Assembly (NCBI GenBank): GCA_947468275.1
Contig: CANIKO010000010.1
Span: 77,114 to 141,113 of the forward strand
Source of the DNA: Bacteroidota bacterium
GTDB taxonomy: Bacteria; Bacteroidota; Bacteroidia; NS11-12g; UBA9320
Direction: 5' to 3'
Length of the DNA: 64,000 bases
In this document: piece by piece, positions 27,968 to 37,162 of the stretch
Position numbering within the stretch: position 1 is the stretch's first letter
Layout of the letters: the number at the start of each line of letters is the position of its first letter
Notes under the pieces: generated by a model
What the model was told of the DNA's origin: nothing
The model's input: the letters and a program-made list of their open reading frames with translations, nothing else
Database searches by the model: none
Position numbers and translations under genes: made by a program

Positions 27968-27994
27968 TGTACATTTGATAAAAAATTAAAAGCT

Positions 27995-28570
27995 ATGAAA
28001 CGGATTGCTTTATTAGGTTTTATATTAGTTGGATTGCCAATATTGTTTACAGCTTGCGACAAATGCAGGCCAGGTAAAGCATATTTTTACACCTATTCAA
28101 AAATTGAAAATCATTTAGTGAAACAAAATTTCATTGACTCCTACGAGCAAAATGATACTGTTACGGAGGATACCATTCGGGTAAGGATGCATTTTGAACA
28201 TGATTTTATTGCAAAAAATGAGATACAAAATACCTCAAATGCTTATTCTGTGTTGGCATGTGAACCGGCAGAACCAAAAATAAAAAATAAGATACAGAAT
28301 TTAATTTTTGGCCTTTTTTTAAACAGCGATACGCTAAACATTAATAGTGCATTGCTTAACTCTTTAGTGTTAAGAATTCCGGAGGCTAACTATAATTGGC
28401 CTCAAAATAAGGATGCGTTTTTTGCACATTTTAATATTGCAGAACCCTACAGGGTTAATGCTTATTTTCTTTCACCGCATAATTCCAAAAATATTCAGTT
28501 TGTAACTTGGGCTATTAAAGAAAATGGTGACACTCTAAAAGCCATTAGCCAAAAGGTTTTTTGTAAATAA
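27995..28570 (+). CDS. Hypothetical lipoprotein
   Basis: MKRIALLGFILVGLPILFTACDKC: lipobox-like LFTAC; no recognised domain. Confidence 0.7.
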   Translation: MKRIALLGFILVGLPILFTACDKCRPGKAYFYTYSKIENHLVKQNFIDSYEQNDTVTEDTIRVRMHFEHDFIAKNEIQNTSNAYSVLACEPAEPKIKNKIQNLIFGLFLNSDTLNINSALLNSLVLRIPEANYNWPQNKDAFFAHFNIAEPYRVNAYFLSPHNSKNIQFVTWAIKENGDTLKAISQKVFCK

Positions 28571-28581
28571 ATGTTCATCAA

Positions 28582-28610
28582 CTTTGGAAAAGTTCCGAAC
28601 TTTTTCAAAG
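28582..28610. terminator. Hairpin between convergent genes, probable terminator
   Basis: CTTTGGAAAAGTT-CCG-AACTTTTTCAAAG (13-bp arms, one G/T-type mismatch). Confidence 0.65.
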
Positions 28611-28623
28611 CTTTAAAAAATGT

Positions 28624-30519
28624 TTACAACCTCCCCTTTATAATCTTCTCTACCACAGCAGGGTCAAGCAAAGTCGTCACATCTCCAATATTCTCAAATT
28701 CCCCTTCGGCTATTTTACGAAGTATCCGTCTCATTATTTTTCCGGAGCGGGTTTTGGGTAGCCCGTTTACAAACTGAATTTTATCAGGCTTGGCAAACGC
28801 CCCAATTTCTTTGGTTACAATGGCTAAAATTTCAGCTCGTAATTTATTTTCATCCTCCGGAGGTTCCAAGCAAATGGCGTAGGCATAAATTCCTTGTCCT
28901 TTAATATCATGAGGATAACCTACCACCGCAGTTTCTACCAAACCGTGGTGCATATCAATTGCATTTTCAACCTCTGCGGTTCCTATCCTGTGGCCTGAAA
29001 CATTGAGTACATCATCTACACGGCCTGTTATGCGGTAGTGTCCATCGGCATCCCGCAGGCAACCATCCCCCGTAAAATACAGATTGGGATAGGTTGCAAA
29101 ATAATTAGTTCGGCAGCGTTCGTGGTCGCCATAAGTGGTTCTTAAAATACCCGGCCATGGAAATTTTATACAAAGATTTCCGCTAACATCATTACCCAAA
29201 ATTTCTTCGCCTTTTTCATCCACCAAAACGGGTTGAATTCCCGGCAAAGGCAACATGGCATAGCAAGGTTTGGTAGGTGTTATCCCTGCAATTGGGCTAA
29301 TCATAATTCCACCGGTTTCGGTTTGCCACCACGTATCGGCAATCGGACAATCTTTATGGCCAATATTATCCTGATACCAATGCCAGGCTTCTTCATTTAT
29401 AGGTTCACCTACCGAACCTAATTTGGTAAGGGAACTCAAATTTTTATTTTCTACATAATGATGTCCGGCCTGCATCAGTGAACGAATGGCTGTAGGAGCT
29501 GTATATAAAATATTCACCTGATGTTTGCCAACAATATCCCAAAGCCGTCCGGCATCCGGAAAGTTGGGAACTCCCTCAAACATGAGCGAAGTAGCCCCAT
29601 TGGCCAATGGCCCGTAAATGATATAACTATGTCCCGTAACCCAGCCAATATCGGCCGTGCAAAAGAAAATTTCATCCGGCTGGTATTGAAAAACATTGGA
29701 AAAAGTGTAACCTGCATATACCATGTAACCTCCGCAAGTATGCACTACCCCTTTTGGCTTCCCTGTGCTGCCGCTGGTGTACAGTATAAAAAGTAAATCT
29801 TCAGCATCCATTATTTCCGCAGGGCAATCATTATTTACTTTTTCAATTTCATCGTGCCACCAAACATCGCGGTCAGGGGTCATATTCACTTCACTTTTTG
29901 TTCGGGCTAAAACGATAACTTTATTTACCGAAGGACAGGTTTTTAGAGCTTCATCAATAATGGGTTTTAAAGGAATTTGTTTGGCTCCGCGAAATGCACC
30001 ATCGGATGTAAGAACCATATTGCATTGGGCATCCTGTATTCTATCGGAAATACTTTGGGCGCTAAATCCTCCAAAAACCACGGAATGAATAGCTCCAATT
30101 CTGGCGCAAGCCAACACGGCTATCGCCAATTCAGGAACCATAGGCATATAGATGCAAATGCGGTCACCTTTTTTTGCCCCATTATTTTTTAGCACATTTG
30201 CAAAGCGGCAAACCTCGGTGTGAAGTTCGTTGTAAGTTAGGTTTCGTATGGCTTCATTCGGGTCGTTAGGTTCCCAAATCAGGGCGGTTTTATTTCCCAA
30301 GGTTTCCAAATGGCGGTCGAGGCAATTTTCGGTTATGTTTAATTTCCCTCCTTCAAACCATTTTATAGTTGGGTTTTTAAAATTCCAATCTAAAACGGTG
30401 TCCCATTTTTTTTGCCACTTAAAATGTCCGGCTATCTCAGCCCAAAAAGCTTCAGGATTTTCGATACTATATTTATATATTTCCTCGTATTCCGCAAAGG
30501 ATTGGATTTGGTAGTTCAT
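28624..30519 (-). CDS. acs: Acetate--CoA ligase (acetyl-CoA synthetase)
   Basis: WFEGGKLNITENCLDRHL, LFILYTSGSTGKPKGVVHTCGGYMVYAGYTFSNVF, ADTWWQTETGGIMISPI, RITGRVDDVLNVSGHRIGTAEVE, LPKTRSGKIMRRILRKIA. Confidence 0.98.
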   Translation of the reverse strand: MNYQIQSFAEYEEIYKYSIENPEAFWAEIAGHFKWQKKWDTVLDWNFKNPTIKWFEGGKLNITENCLDRHLETLGNKTALIWEPNDPNEAIRNLTYNELHTEVCRFANVLKNNGAKKGDRICIYMPMVPELAIAVLACARIGAIHSVVFGGFSAQSISDRIQDAQCNMVLTSDGAFRGAKQIPLKPIIDEALKTCPSVNKVIVLARTKSEVNMTPDRDVWWHDEIEKVNNDCPAEIMDAEDLLFILYTSGSTGKPKGVVHTCGGYMVYAGYTFSNVFQYQPDEIFFCTADIGWVTGHSYIIYGPLANGATSLMFEGVPNFPDAGRLWDIVGKHQVNILYTAPTAIRSLMQAGHHYVENKNLSSLTKLGSVGEPINEEAWHWYQDNIGHKDCPIADTWWQTETGGIMISPIAGITPTKPCYAMLPLPGIQPVLVDEKGEEILGNDVSGNLCIKFPWPGILRTTYGDHERCRTNYFATYPNLYFTGDGCLRDADGHYRITGRVDDVLNVSGHRIGTAEVENAIDMHHGLVETAVVGYPHDIKGQGIYAYAICLEPPEDENKLRAEILAIVTKEIGAFAKPDKIQFVNGLPKTRSGKIMRRILRKIAEGEFENIGDVTTLLDPAVVEKIIKGRL

Positions 30520-30550
30520 GGATTATTATGAGGCAAATATAAATGAAGTA

Positions 30551-30638
30551 TGGGGTCGCTGATAACGCTGATTTTTTATTAAAAGGAATTATAAAAAATC
30601 TTTTTAATTCTTAACTTTCAGCGTCATCTGCGTTCCCA
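30551..30638. repeat. Imperfect palindromic intergenic repeat element
   Basis: GGGTCGCTGATAACGCTGATTTTT...TTCAGCGTCATCTGCGTTCCC; the two ends are imperfect inverted copies. Confidence 0.55.
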
Positions 30639-32377
30639 TTATAAAATCCCTTAAACGCATACTTCCCAAAAATAAACAAACCAAAAGCAATGGGTGTAAA
30701 AATGCCAATAATGATGCACCATTGCAAAATATCATTGACTGTGGAAGTTGGTATAGTCAAGCGTTTATATGCAAAGTAAATAAGTGTGCAAATAACCAAT
30801 GGCCCTAAAAACATTAAAATAATTCCCATCCATTTTTTCAATGTTGGCCATAAAAGAGTATTTGATTTATTACTTAAAAACAAGGAGCCAATCATAAAAC
30901 AAACCGACGCAACGCTTATGGGATACCACAATCCTGCCAAAGAGTCGCCAATAGGGTTTTCACCGGTTTTAGTGTATTCAATAATTAAAAGCCCTATAAA
31001 CGGAACTAGTCCGCCAAATACCCCGTTGCCAATGTGGTAGGGTAAACTCATAGAAGTATACCGAATGCGGGTTGGGAATAATTCTACTAAAAAAGCAGCC
31101 ATGGGGCCATAAACCATGGTGACAAAAAATATTTGAATAAAAACGAGGAAAACCATTAACCAATAGTGAGTATTACCGACACTTTTTTCAACTTTTACAA
31201 TGGGTTTAATTGAAAATTTGCCTGCTGCATACCAAGTATCTATTTGCGAATATTTGTAGATAGCGTCGTCTTTATAAAATTTTAAAGTGTCGCTTTTTAC
31301 CACAAAATCAAATGTTCCTTTTATTCGGGTTACAGTTCGTGTAACTGACGTTTTTTCTTTAATAATTTCTTTAGTGGATGTATTAGTAATATCTAAAAAT
31401 TTCTGATAAATGGGTCGGTAACAAACTATTCCCAAAAACATTCCACCCAACATGATCCATTTTCTGCCCAGGGTATCGCTTAAAGAGCCAAACACCACAA
31501 AAAACGGTGTGGCAAAAAATATGGCCCAAAGTATGATGGTTCGAGATTGTTCAAAATCTACTTTGCATGTATTTTCAATAAACGATTGAGCGTAAAACTG
31601 ACCGGTGTACCAAATTACTCCTTGGCCCATTACTGCCCCAAACAAAGCCAGCAACACCATTTTTAAATTATCGCGTTTTGTAAAACTCTCTTTTAATGGG
31701 TTGGTAGATGTTTTGCCATCTTTTTTAAGTTCGGTAAATAAAGGTGATTCCTTCATTTTAACTCGAATAATTATGGAAACTAGCACCAAAAAGGCCGAAA
31801 CCAAAAACGGAATTCGCCAACCCCAATTATTAAAATTTTCAACCCCAATGGCATTTCGGGTAAATAAAATAACTCCTAACGAAAGGAATAATCCTAATGT
31901 AGCTGTGGTTTGAATCCAACTGGTAAAAAATCCCCTTCTTCCCTTAGGGGCATGTTCTGCCACATAAGTGGCGGCTCCACCATATTCACCTCCCAAGGCC
32001 AATCCTTGAATCAATCGTAAAATTAAAACTAATATGGGTGCTGCAATCCCAATGGAGGCATAAGTGGGGATTAATCCAATTAAAAATGTAGAGGCCCCCA
32101 TTAAAACCAAGGTGAGCAAAAATGTATATTTTCGCCCGATTATATCGCCTAATCTTCCAAAAAATAGTGCTCCAAAAGGGCGGACAATAAACCCTGCAGC
32201 AAATATGGCGAGGGTTGAAAGAAGTGCCGCTGCACCTTGTTCCTGAGGAAAAAATTGTTTAGAAATTATAGTAGCAAGACTTCCAAAAATGTAAAAATCA
32301 TACCATTCAATAAGTGTTCCAACGGATGAAGCCGTTATAACTTTCCAAATGCCTTTAGGGGAAACGGGTTTATTCAT
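30611..32377 (-). CDS. MFS transporter, metabolite:H+ symporter (MHS)-like, with a hydrophilic central insertion
   Basis: ASSVGTLIEWYDFYIFGSLA, ARPFGALFFGRLGDIIGRK-like (VRPFGALFFGRLGDIIGRKYTF), LRLIQGLALGGEYGGAATYVAEHAPKGRRGFFTSWIQ. Confidence 0.93.
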   Translation of the reverse strand: MNKPVSPKGIWKVITASSVGTLIEWYDFYIFGSLATIISKQFFPQEQGAAALLSTLAIFAAGFIVRPFGALFFGRLGDIIGRKYTFLLTLVLMGASTFLIGLIPTYASIGIAAPILVLILRLIQGLALGGEYGGAATYVAEHAPKGRRGFFTSWIQTTATLGLFLSLGVILFTRNAIGVENFNNWGWRIPFLVSAFLVLVSIIIRVKMKESPLFTELKKDGKTSTNPLKESFTKRDNLKMVLLALFGAVMGQGVIWYTGQFYAQSFIENTCKVDFEQSRTIILWAIFFATPFFVVFGSLSDTLGRKWIMLGGMFLGIVCYRPIYQKFLDITNTSTKEIIKEKTSVTRTVTRIKGTFDFVVKSDTLKFYKDDAIYKYSQIDTWYAAGKFSIKPIVKVEKSVGNTHYWLMVFLVFIQIFFVTMVYGPMAAFLVELFPTRIRYTSMSLPYHIGNGVFGGLVPFIGLLIIEYTKTGENPIGDSLAGLWYPISVASVCFMIGSLFLSNKSNTLLWPTLKKWMGIILMFLGPLVICTLIYFAYKRLTIPTSTVNDILQWCIIIGIFTPIAFGLFIFGKYAFKGFYNGNADDAES

Positions 32378-32426
32378 AAAAAATTTTTAAGCTTTAATCG
32401 TCGCTTTATATAACAACATGGGTATC

Positions 32427-33485
32427 CTACAATTTTAGTAATCGTTTATTCAACGTCTTTATCAGTTTTTTTACAACCAATGGGTCTTCAAAATAACTGT
32501 CACCACTTAGGTTTCTCACAAAAAATGGACTATCAGAAATCGGGTTTTGCATTTTATAATCATATACAATTAAACCCTGAGTACTTGCTCGGTTAATATC
32601 ATATACGATGGCTCCAATTTTAGCAATAAAAATTAGGTTGGCATTGGGTAACTTAGAAAAAGAATCTAATGATTTTGACAATTCCGAAGCCTTAATAAAA
32701 CCCACGTTACTAAAAGTATAATAGCCCGAAATTGTTTTATGCAAAATGAGTTTCGCACTATCCGTGCCATCTTCAATAAAATAGAGGGTCCCAGCTCTCA
32801 GGTTTTTTGTAAATACTTTTTCGGGAATAGGGGTGGTGTCATTGTTCCAATTTTTTATGTCTTTCGCTGTTAAGCGGTATTCTAATCCAAAACTTAATGT
32901 GCCTGGAAGCGTTGGTTTACCCAAACTTTTTGATTGTGGAATTGGCTGAATAGTTGAAATATTCAGAGTAATGTTAGGTCGGGGTTTAAAAATTATTCCG
33001 GCTTCTATAGATGGTATCAGTGTTTGGTTTGAGTTTAAAGTTGTATATCCTGTGCCTGATGTGGAAGTAGCCGATAAAACTGTCTTACTAAACGTATAAA
33101 CATAGTTGGCATTTATACCTGTATAAAACGAGGAATTTGTAAATTTTGGATTTATCCATTCCGTCCCCAGATTTAAGTCTACTGTTTCCCAATTAATACT
33201 TGATGACTCTTTTTTGTAACTGATAGCCACTTCTCTATAACCCAAACCTGCTACAAAATTTAGTTTAGAATTTATGGGCAAATAGATATTAATACCACCG
33301 CTTAAAGCCGGTTTTCCTGAAAAGGTATCGCGCATTACCAAAGGAATTGATTGCTGAAATCCGCCACGGATACCAAAACCAACTTGTGCCTGTGTAAAAT
33401 AATTTATAAATAAAAACAGTAGTATAATTACCTTTTTGGTTTCTTTCATTTTGGTTTTCAAACTTAGTATATTAGTCATAAACAT
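32427..33485 (-). CDS. Hypothetical secreted/outer-membrane beta-barrel protein
   Basis: MKETKKVIILLFLFINYFTQAQ signal peptide (internal start), alternating barrel-like strands, FGLEYRLTAKDI. Confidence 0.65.
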   Translation of the reverse strand: MFMTNILSLKTKMKETKKVIILLFLFINYFTQAQVGFGIRGGFQQSIPLVMRDTFSGKPALSGGINIYLPINSKLNFVAGLGYREVAISYKKESSSINWETVDLNLGTEWINPKFTNSSFYTGINANYVYTFSKTVLSATSTSGTGYTTLNSNQTLIPSIEAGIIFKPRPNITLNISTIQPIPQSKSLGKPTLPGTLSFGLEYRLTAKDIKNWNNDTTPIPEKVFTKNLRAGTLYFIEDGTDSAKLILHKTISGYYTFSNVGFIKASELSKSLDSFSKLPNANLIFIAKIGAIVYDINRASTQGLIVYDYKMQNPISDSPFFVRNLSGDSYFEDPLVVKKLIKTLNKRLLKL

Positions 33486-33554
33486 TTCAAGTTGGTTTGT
33501 GAGATGAATTTTTCAGTTTAGCAAAGGAATTTTTATGTTTTTGTCTTATAAAAA

Positions 33555-34271
33555 TTGTTACTTCCCCTATTGGAAATTTTCAATAATATCACACACATCT
33601 TTTGGGATTTAGACCATACCATTTGGGACTATTCCACCAATGCACGGCTCACCATTTTTGAATTGTATGAAAAACACGAAGTTCATAAAACAACGGAACA
33701 CGGACCCGAAATTTTTCATAAGACCTACTGTAAACATAATGATTTGGCTTGGGAAAATTACCGTAAAGGCATTATTGATAAAACCGTTTTAAGGCAGCGG
33801 CGGTTTAAAGATACCTTTATTGAATTGGGCATGGAGCCGGAAGGAATGTACCAACTTTTTGAAAAAGAATTTGTAGAAATATGCCCCACCAAAGGCCATT
33901 TGATGCCAGGTGCTTTGGAGGTTTTGAATCATTTTCATTTAAAATTTGACCAACATATTATTACCAATGGATTTAAAGAAACCCAAGGCGTAAAAATGCA
34001 AACTTCAGGCATCCATCATTTTTTTAAAACCCTTACAAATTCAGAAGATGCCGGAGTTCAAAAACCGCATCCTGAAATTTTTAAGATTGCCCTTCAATCC
34101 GCCGGAGCTGAAATTGACAATAGCCTGATGATTGGCGACAATTATGAAGCTGATATAATGGGAGCTTATGCTTTAGGGATAAAATGTATTTTCTATAATC
34201 CCGAATCGGTGATTATTAAAAATATGCCGGAGGATATTGTTGTGATTAGAGAGTTGGGGGAGTTAATATAA
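33555..34271 (+). CDS. YjjG-family noncanonical pyrimidine nucleotidase (HAD superfamily)
   Basis: THIFWDLDHTIWDYSTN, HIITNGFKETQ, SEDAGVQKPHPEIFKIAL, MIGDNYEADIMGAYALGIKCI. Confidence 0.9.
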   Translation: MLLPLLEIFNNITHIFWDLDHTIWDYSTNARLTIFELYEKHEVHKTTEHGPEIFHKTYCKHNDLAWENYRKGIIDKTVLRQRRFKDTFIELGMEPEGMYQLFEKEFVEICPTKGHLMPGALEVLNHFHLKFDQHIITNGFKETQGVKMQTSGIHHFFKTLTNSEDAGVQKPHPEIFKIALQSAGAEIDNSLMIGDNYEADIMGAYALGIKCIFYNPESVIIKNMPEDIVVIRELGELI

Positions 34272-34280
34272 AAGTAATTT

Positions 34281-35870
34281 TTACATCGCCCCAATCTCTT
34301 TCAAATACTCCTGATATTCATCCATCAGAGTATTGTAAAGCATTTCGCTAACATAGCGGGCTCCTTCGGTGCTAAAGTGGGTGAAATCTTTAGCCGCTAA
34401 TTTATTACTTACCCAACTACTCATACTGTTTTGGCCACCCATGGCGGTATACAAATCCCAAAATGCACAACCATTATCAAACGCAGCTTTTTTCATGGCA
34501 TCTCTAATGAGGGTTATATTAGGGTAGGATTCATATCCCTCAGCTGTTCTACGGCTCATATCCGATGGGCCTATAATAAGTATAGAAGCATTGGGCGAAG
34601 CTGCTTTAATAGCGGCTAATTGTCTGGCAAATGCTTTGGTATACCAATCGTAGTTGGTTCGTGGGTTAGGAACTAAATTAATTCCATATTGCAATACAAT
34701 TAATTTTACATTCATTTGGCTGTAAAGTTGTGTAAGCATCGGAATATTAATGCCATCAAAACCTAAAGCTGAACTGCCTCTCATCGGAAAATTATCAACG
34801 GCTATACCTGTATTTCCATCCAGGGCTATCCCATAAAGAAAAGGGCTTTTGCCTGAAAAATTTAGATTAACGCCTGTGGTAACTTCTCCTAAATTAAACG
34901 ATTTGGCTGATGCCAAAGTATTGGGTAAAGATTCATTTATTTCAGCCCCATCATTCACTTTTAATCTAAAATTGAAAGGCTCATCTGCTGTATAAAGCAA
35001 TGTGAGTTTGTTGTATTGTCTTACCCTTGGATAACTTCCTGTGGCATTTAATATTCGCATCCAAGCACCCCCTGCCATTTTTAACGATGAGGTTTTAGAG
35101 GTGGTGGTATCGTAATAAAATTTATTTGAATCTATCAAGTAATAAATACTATCGTTAGCCGTAACCATTTTTTTCTTAAAGAATTTCTTAACAACTTCTG
35201 TCTTTTCGCCACCATCAGACTTTAATGCAATACCACCTGAATAGCGGTACGATGAAGCGCCAATTCCATAATACCCATTGGCTAATTTTTGGGTTTTGCC
35301 ATAAATAGCATATTTAACCCAGTTGTTACTTTCGCTTTGTCTAACAGAAATACGTGAATTGGAAATATCATAAGGCAAAATAATGCCTGGTCCCCAACCG
35401 CCAAATCGCAATTGAAGACGGTTTCGCAAATAATCACTAATTCTATCTCCTTCCAATTGCGAATCGCCGTAATGTATAATGCGAATACTGTTTGCTTTTG
35501 TTTCTAACTCCGCCAAAGCTCTAAAAAATGCTGACATAGCTTTGCGAGTGTTGTCTGGGTATTGAATTTGCTTTTCTTCGGGAACTACAATTTTCTCTTT
35601 CTTAATTTTGGCTAAAGTTTTACTGTCGAGGGTTACTAAATTGGTGTCAACTGTTTCCACATTAGCAATAACCTTTTTTGCATCCACCACTACTTTGGTC
35701 TCTTTTTCAAACACCTTTTTAAGTGGTACAAAATCGATGGCGTATTTTCCAATAGGTATTTTACCGGTAGGAAATACTACCACAACCATTGCTAGCAGAA
35801 GATTTAAAAGAATTAATGCTCCAAATATTTTTATGGGCGATACTTTTGCCGAAATCTTTTCCTTGTCCAT
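34281..35870 (-). CDS. SGNH/GDSL-family hydrolase, membrane-anchored
   Basis: N-terminal TM, IRIIHYGDSQLEGDRISDYLRNRLQ, LQYGINLVPN, AKDFTHFSTEGARYVSEMLYN (Asp-x-x-His). Confidence 0.85.
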   Translation of the reverse strand: MDKEKISAKVSPIKIFGALILLNLLLAMVVVVFPTGKIPIGKYAIDFVPLKKVFEKETKVVVDAKKVIANVETVDTNLVTLDSKTLAKIKKEKIVVPEEKQIQYPDNTRKAMSAFFRALAELETKANSIRIIHYGDSQLEGDRISDYLRNRLQLRFGGWGPGIILPYDISNSRISVRQSESNNWVKYAIYGKTQKLANGYYGIGASSYRYSGGIALKSDGGEKTEVVKKFFKKKMVTANDSIYYLIDSNKFYYDTTTSKTSSLKMAGGAWMRILNATGSYPRVRQYNKLTLLYTADEPFNFRLKVNDGAEINESLPNTLASAKSFNLGEVTTGVNLNFSGKSPFLYGIALDGNTGIAVDNFPMRGSSALGFDGINIPMLTQLYSQMNVKLIVLQYGINLVPNPRTNYDWYTKAFARQLAAIKAASPNASILIIGPSDMSRRTAEGYESYPNITLIRDAMKKAAFDNGCAFWDLYTAMGGQNSMSSWVSNKLAAKDFTHFSTEGARYVSEMLYNTLMDEYQEYLKEIGAM

Positions 35871-35876
35871 TAAGGA

Positions 35877-37121
35877 TTATCTAATTTTTTTGTATTTCTT
35901 TAGTTTAGCTTTTGGAACATAAATTTTTAATTTCTGTCCCGGCTTGATATTATTTGACTTCATTTTGTTCCATTTTTTTATTTCAGTAATGGTACAATCA
36001 TATTTGTCAGCTATTCTTCCTAACCCATCTCCTTTTTTTACTGTGTAGGTAAGGAGAGCCAAACCCTTTATGCTTTCAGTCTCAGGTTTAGGTTTAGGTT
36101 CAGGTTTAATGTGATTATTATCCTCTCCAGTTTGAGTAGAGTCGCTATCGTTTGAAGATGTATCTGTTGCTTGGGGTTTGGGTCGGTTGTCAGGGATAGT
36201 TACCAATCCAGGCTCCTTGTCTTGAAATACATAAAGCGAATCTTCAAGTTTTTTAAAGGTTTGAATTTTGCTTAAAGGGATGGTGATATAGTATTTTTTG
36301 GGGGTATAAGGAATAATGAATTTTTTAAAAATCGGATTGTAGTCTTTTAAAAATTCAACATCAATGGCCATTATCTTTTCTATTTGTGTGAAGGTGGTCC
36401 AGTTTTTTATTGCAATTGTATCAGTTTGAATTGGTTTGAAAGCCTGAGCAGATAATTTATGGTCTCTAAAATGGGTAAACAAATAAAAACTTGCAATAAA
36501 CCTTGGGACGGTTATTTGAAACTCTTCAGGTAGGTAACTATGAATTTTCCAATAATCCAAATTACCACCACTTTGTCTTATGGCTTTATTAACATCTAGT
36601 GGGGATGAATAGAAAGCCGCAATAGTTAGGTTCCAATCTTCATAAATTTTATAAAGGTCTTCGAAATATTGGGCAGCGGCTTCAGTTGATTTTATAGGGT
36701 CGCGACGTTCGTCTATATAAGAATTTATTTTTAAACCGTAAGTTTTTGCTACATGGTATTTTAGTTGCCAAATGCCAGAGCCACCTTCTTCCGACACCTT
36801 GCGCGAGTCTAAATTACTGAGTGCAACTGCTACAAAACGCAATTCACCCGGAAGTCGATTTTTTTTCAATAATTTTTCTATTTCGGGCAATAGGTAAAGC
36901 CCTTTTCCAATTAATATATTGGTTTGAGAATTATCGTTTTTTAAAAACTCATTGATATGTTGTTGTACATATTGATTGTATTCAATGGGGATTGATGTTT
37001 TGATTTTTACAATTCTTTTGGCAATGGAATCATAATCATCAAAGAGGTTAGTTGCCTTGCCTTTTGAAATAGAAGGAAGGAAACCGAGAGTTAATAATAG
37101 AAAGAGTATTTTAAATTTCAA
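35877..37121 (-). CDS. Lytic-transglycosylase-like (SLT fold) protein with C-terminal LysM; catalytic Glu apparently lost
   Basis: LPGELRFVAVALSNLDSRKVSEEGGSGIWQLKYHVAKTYGLKINSYIDERRDPIKSTEAAAQYFEDLYKIYEDWNLTIAAF (MltD-like); LysM YTVKKGDGLGRIADKYDCTITEIKKWNKMKSNNIKPGQKLKIY. Confidence 0.87.
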   Translation of the reverse strand: MKFKILFLLLTLGFLPSISKGKATNLFDDYDSIAKRIVKIKTSIPIEYNQYVQQHINEFLKNDNSQTNILIGKGLYLLPEIEKLLKKNRLPGELRFVAVALSNLDSRKVSEEGGSGIWQLKYHVAKTYGLKINSYIDERRDPIKSTEAAAQYFEDLYKIYEDWNLTIAAFYSSPLDVNKAIRQSGGNLDYWKIHSYLPEEFQITVPRFIASFYLFTHFRDHKLSAQAFKPIQTDTIAIKNWTTFTQIEKIMAIDVEFLKDYNPIFKKFIIPYTPKKYYITIPLSKIQTFKKLEDSLYVFQDKEPGLVTIPDNRPKPQATDTSSNDSDSTQTGEDNNHIKPEPKPKPETESIKGLALLTYTVKKGDGLGRIADKYDCTITEIKKWNKMKSNNIKPGQKLKIYVPKAKLKKYKKIR

Positions 37122-37162
37122 ATTTTGTTAGTTTTTGGTCAGTTTAACTTTCCCAAAGTTAT

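Noticed and set aside
29233-30514. Multiple plus-strand ORFs opposite acs
   Set aside because: Antisense to an unambiguous acetyl-CoA synthetase; no independent support.
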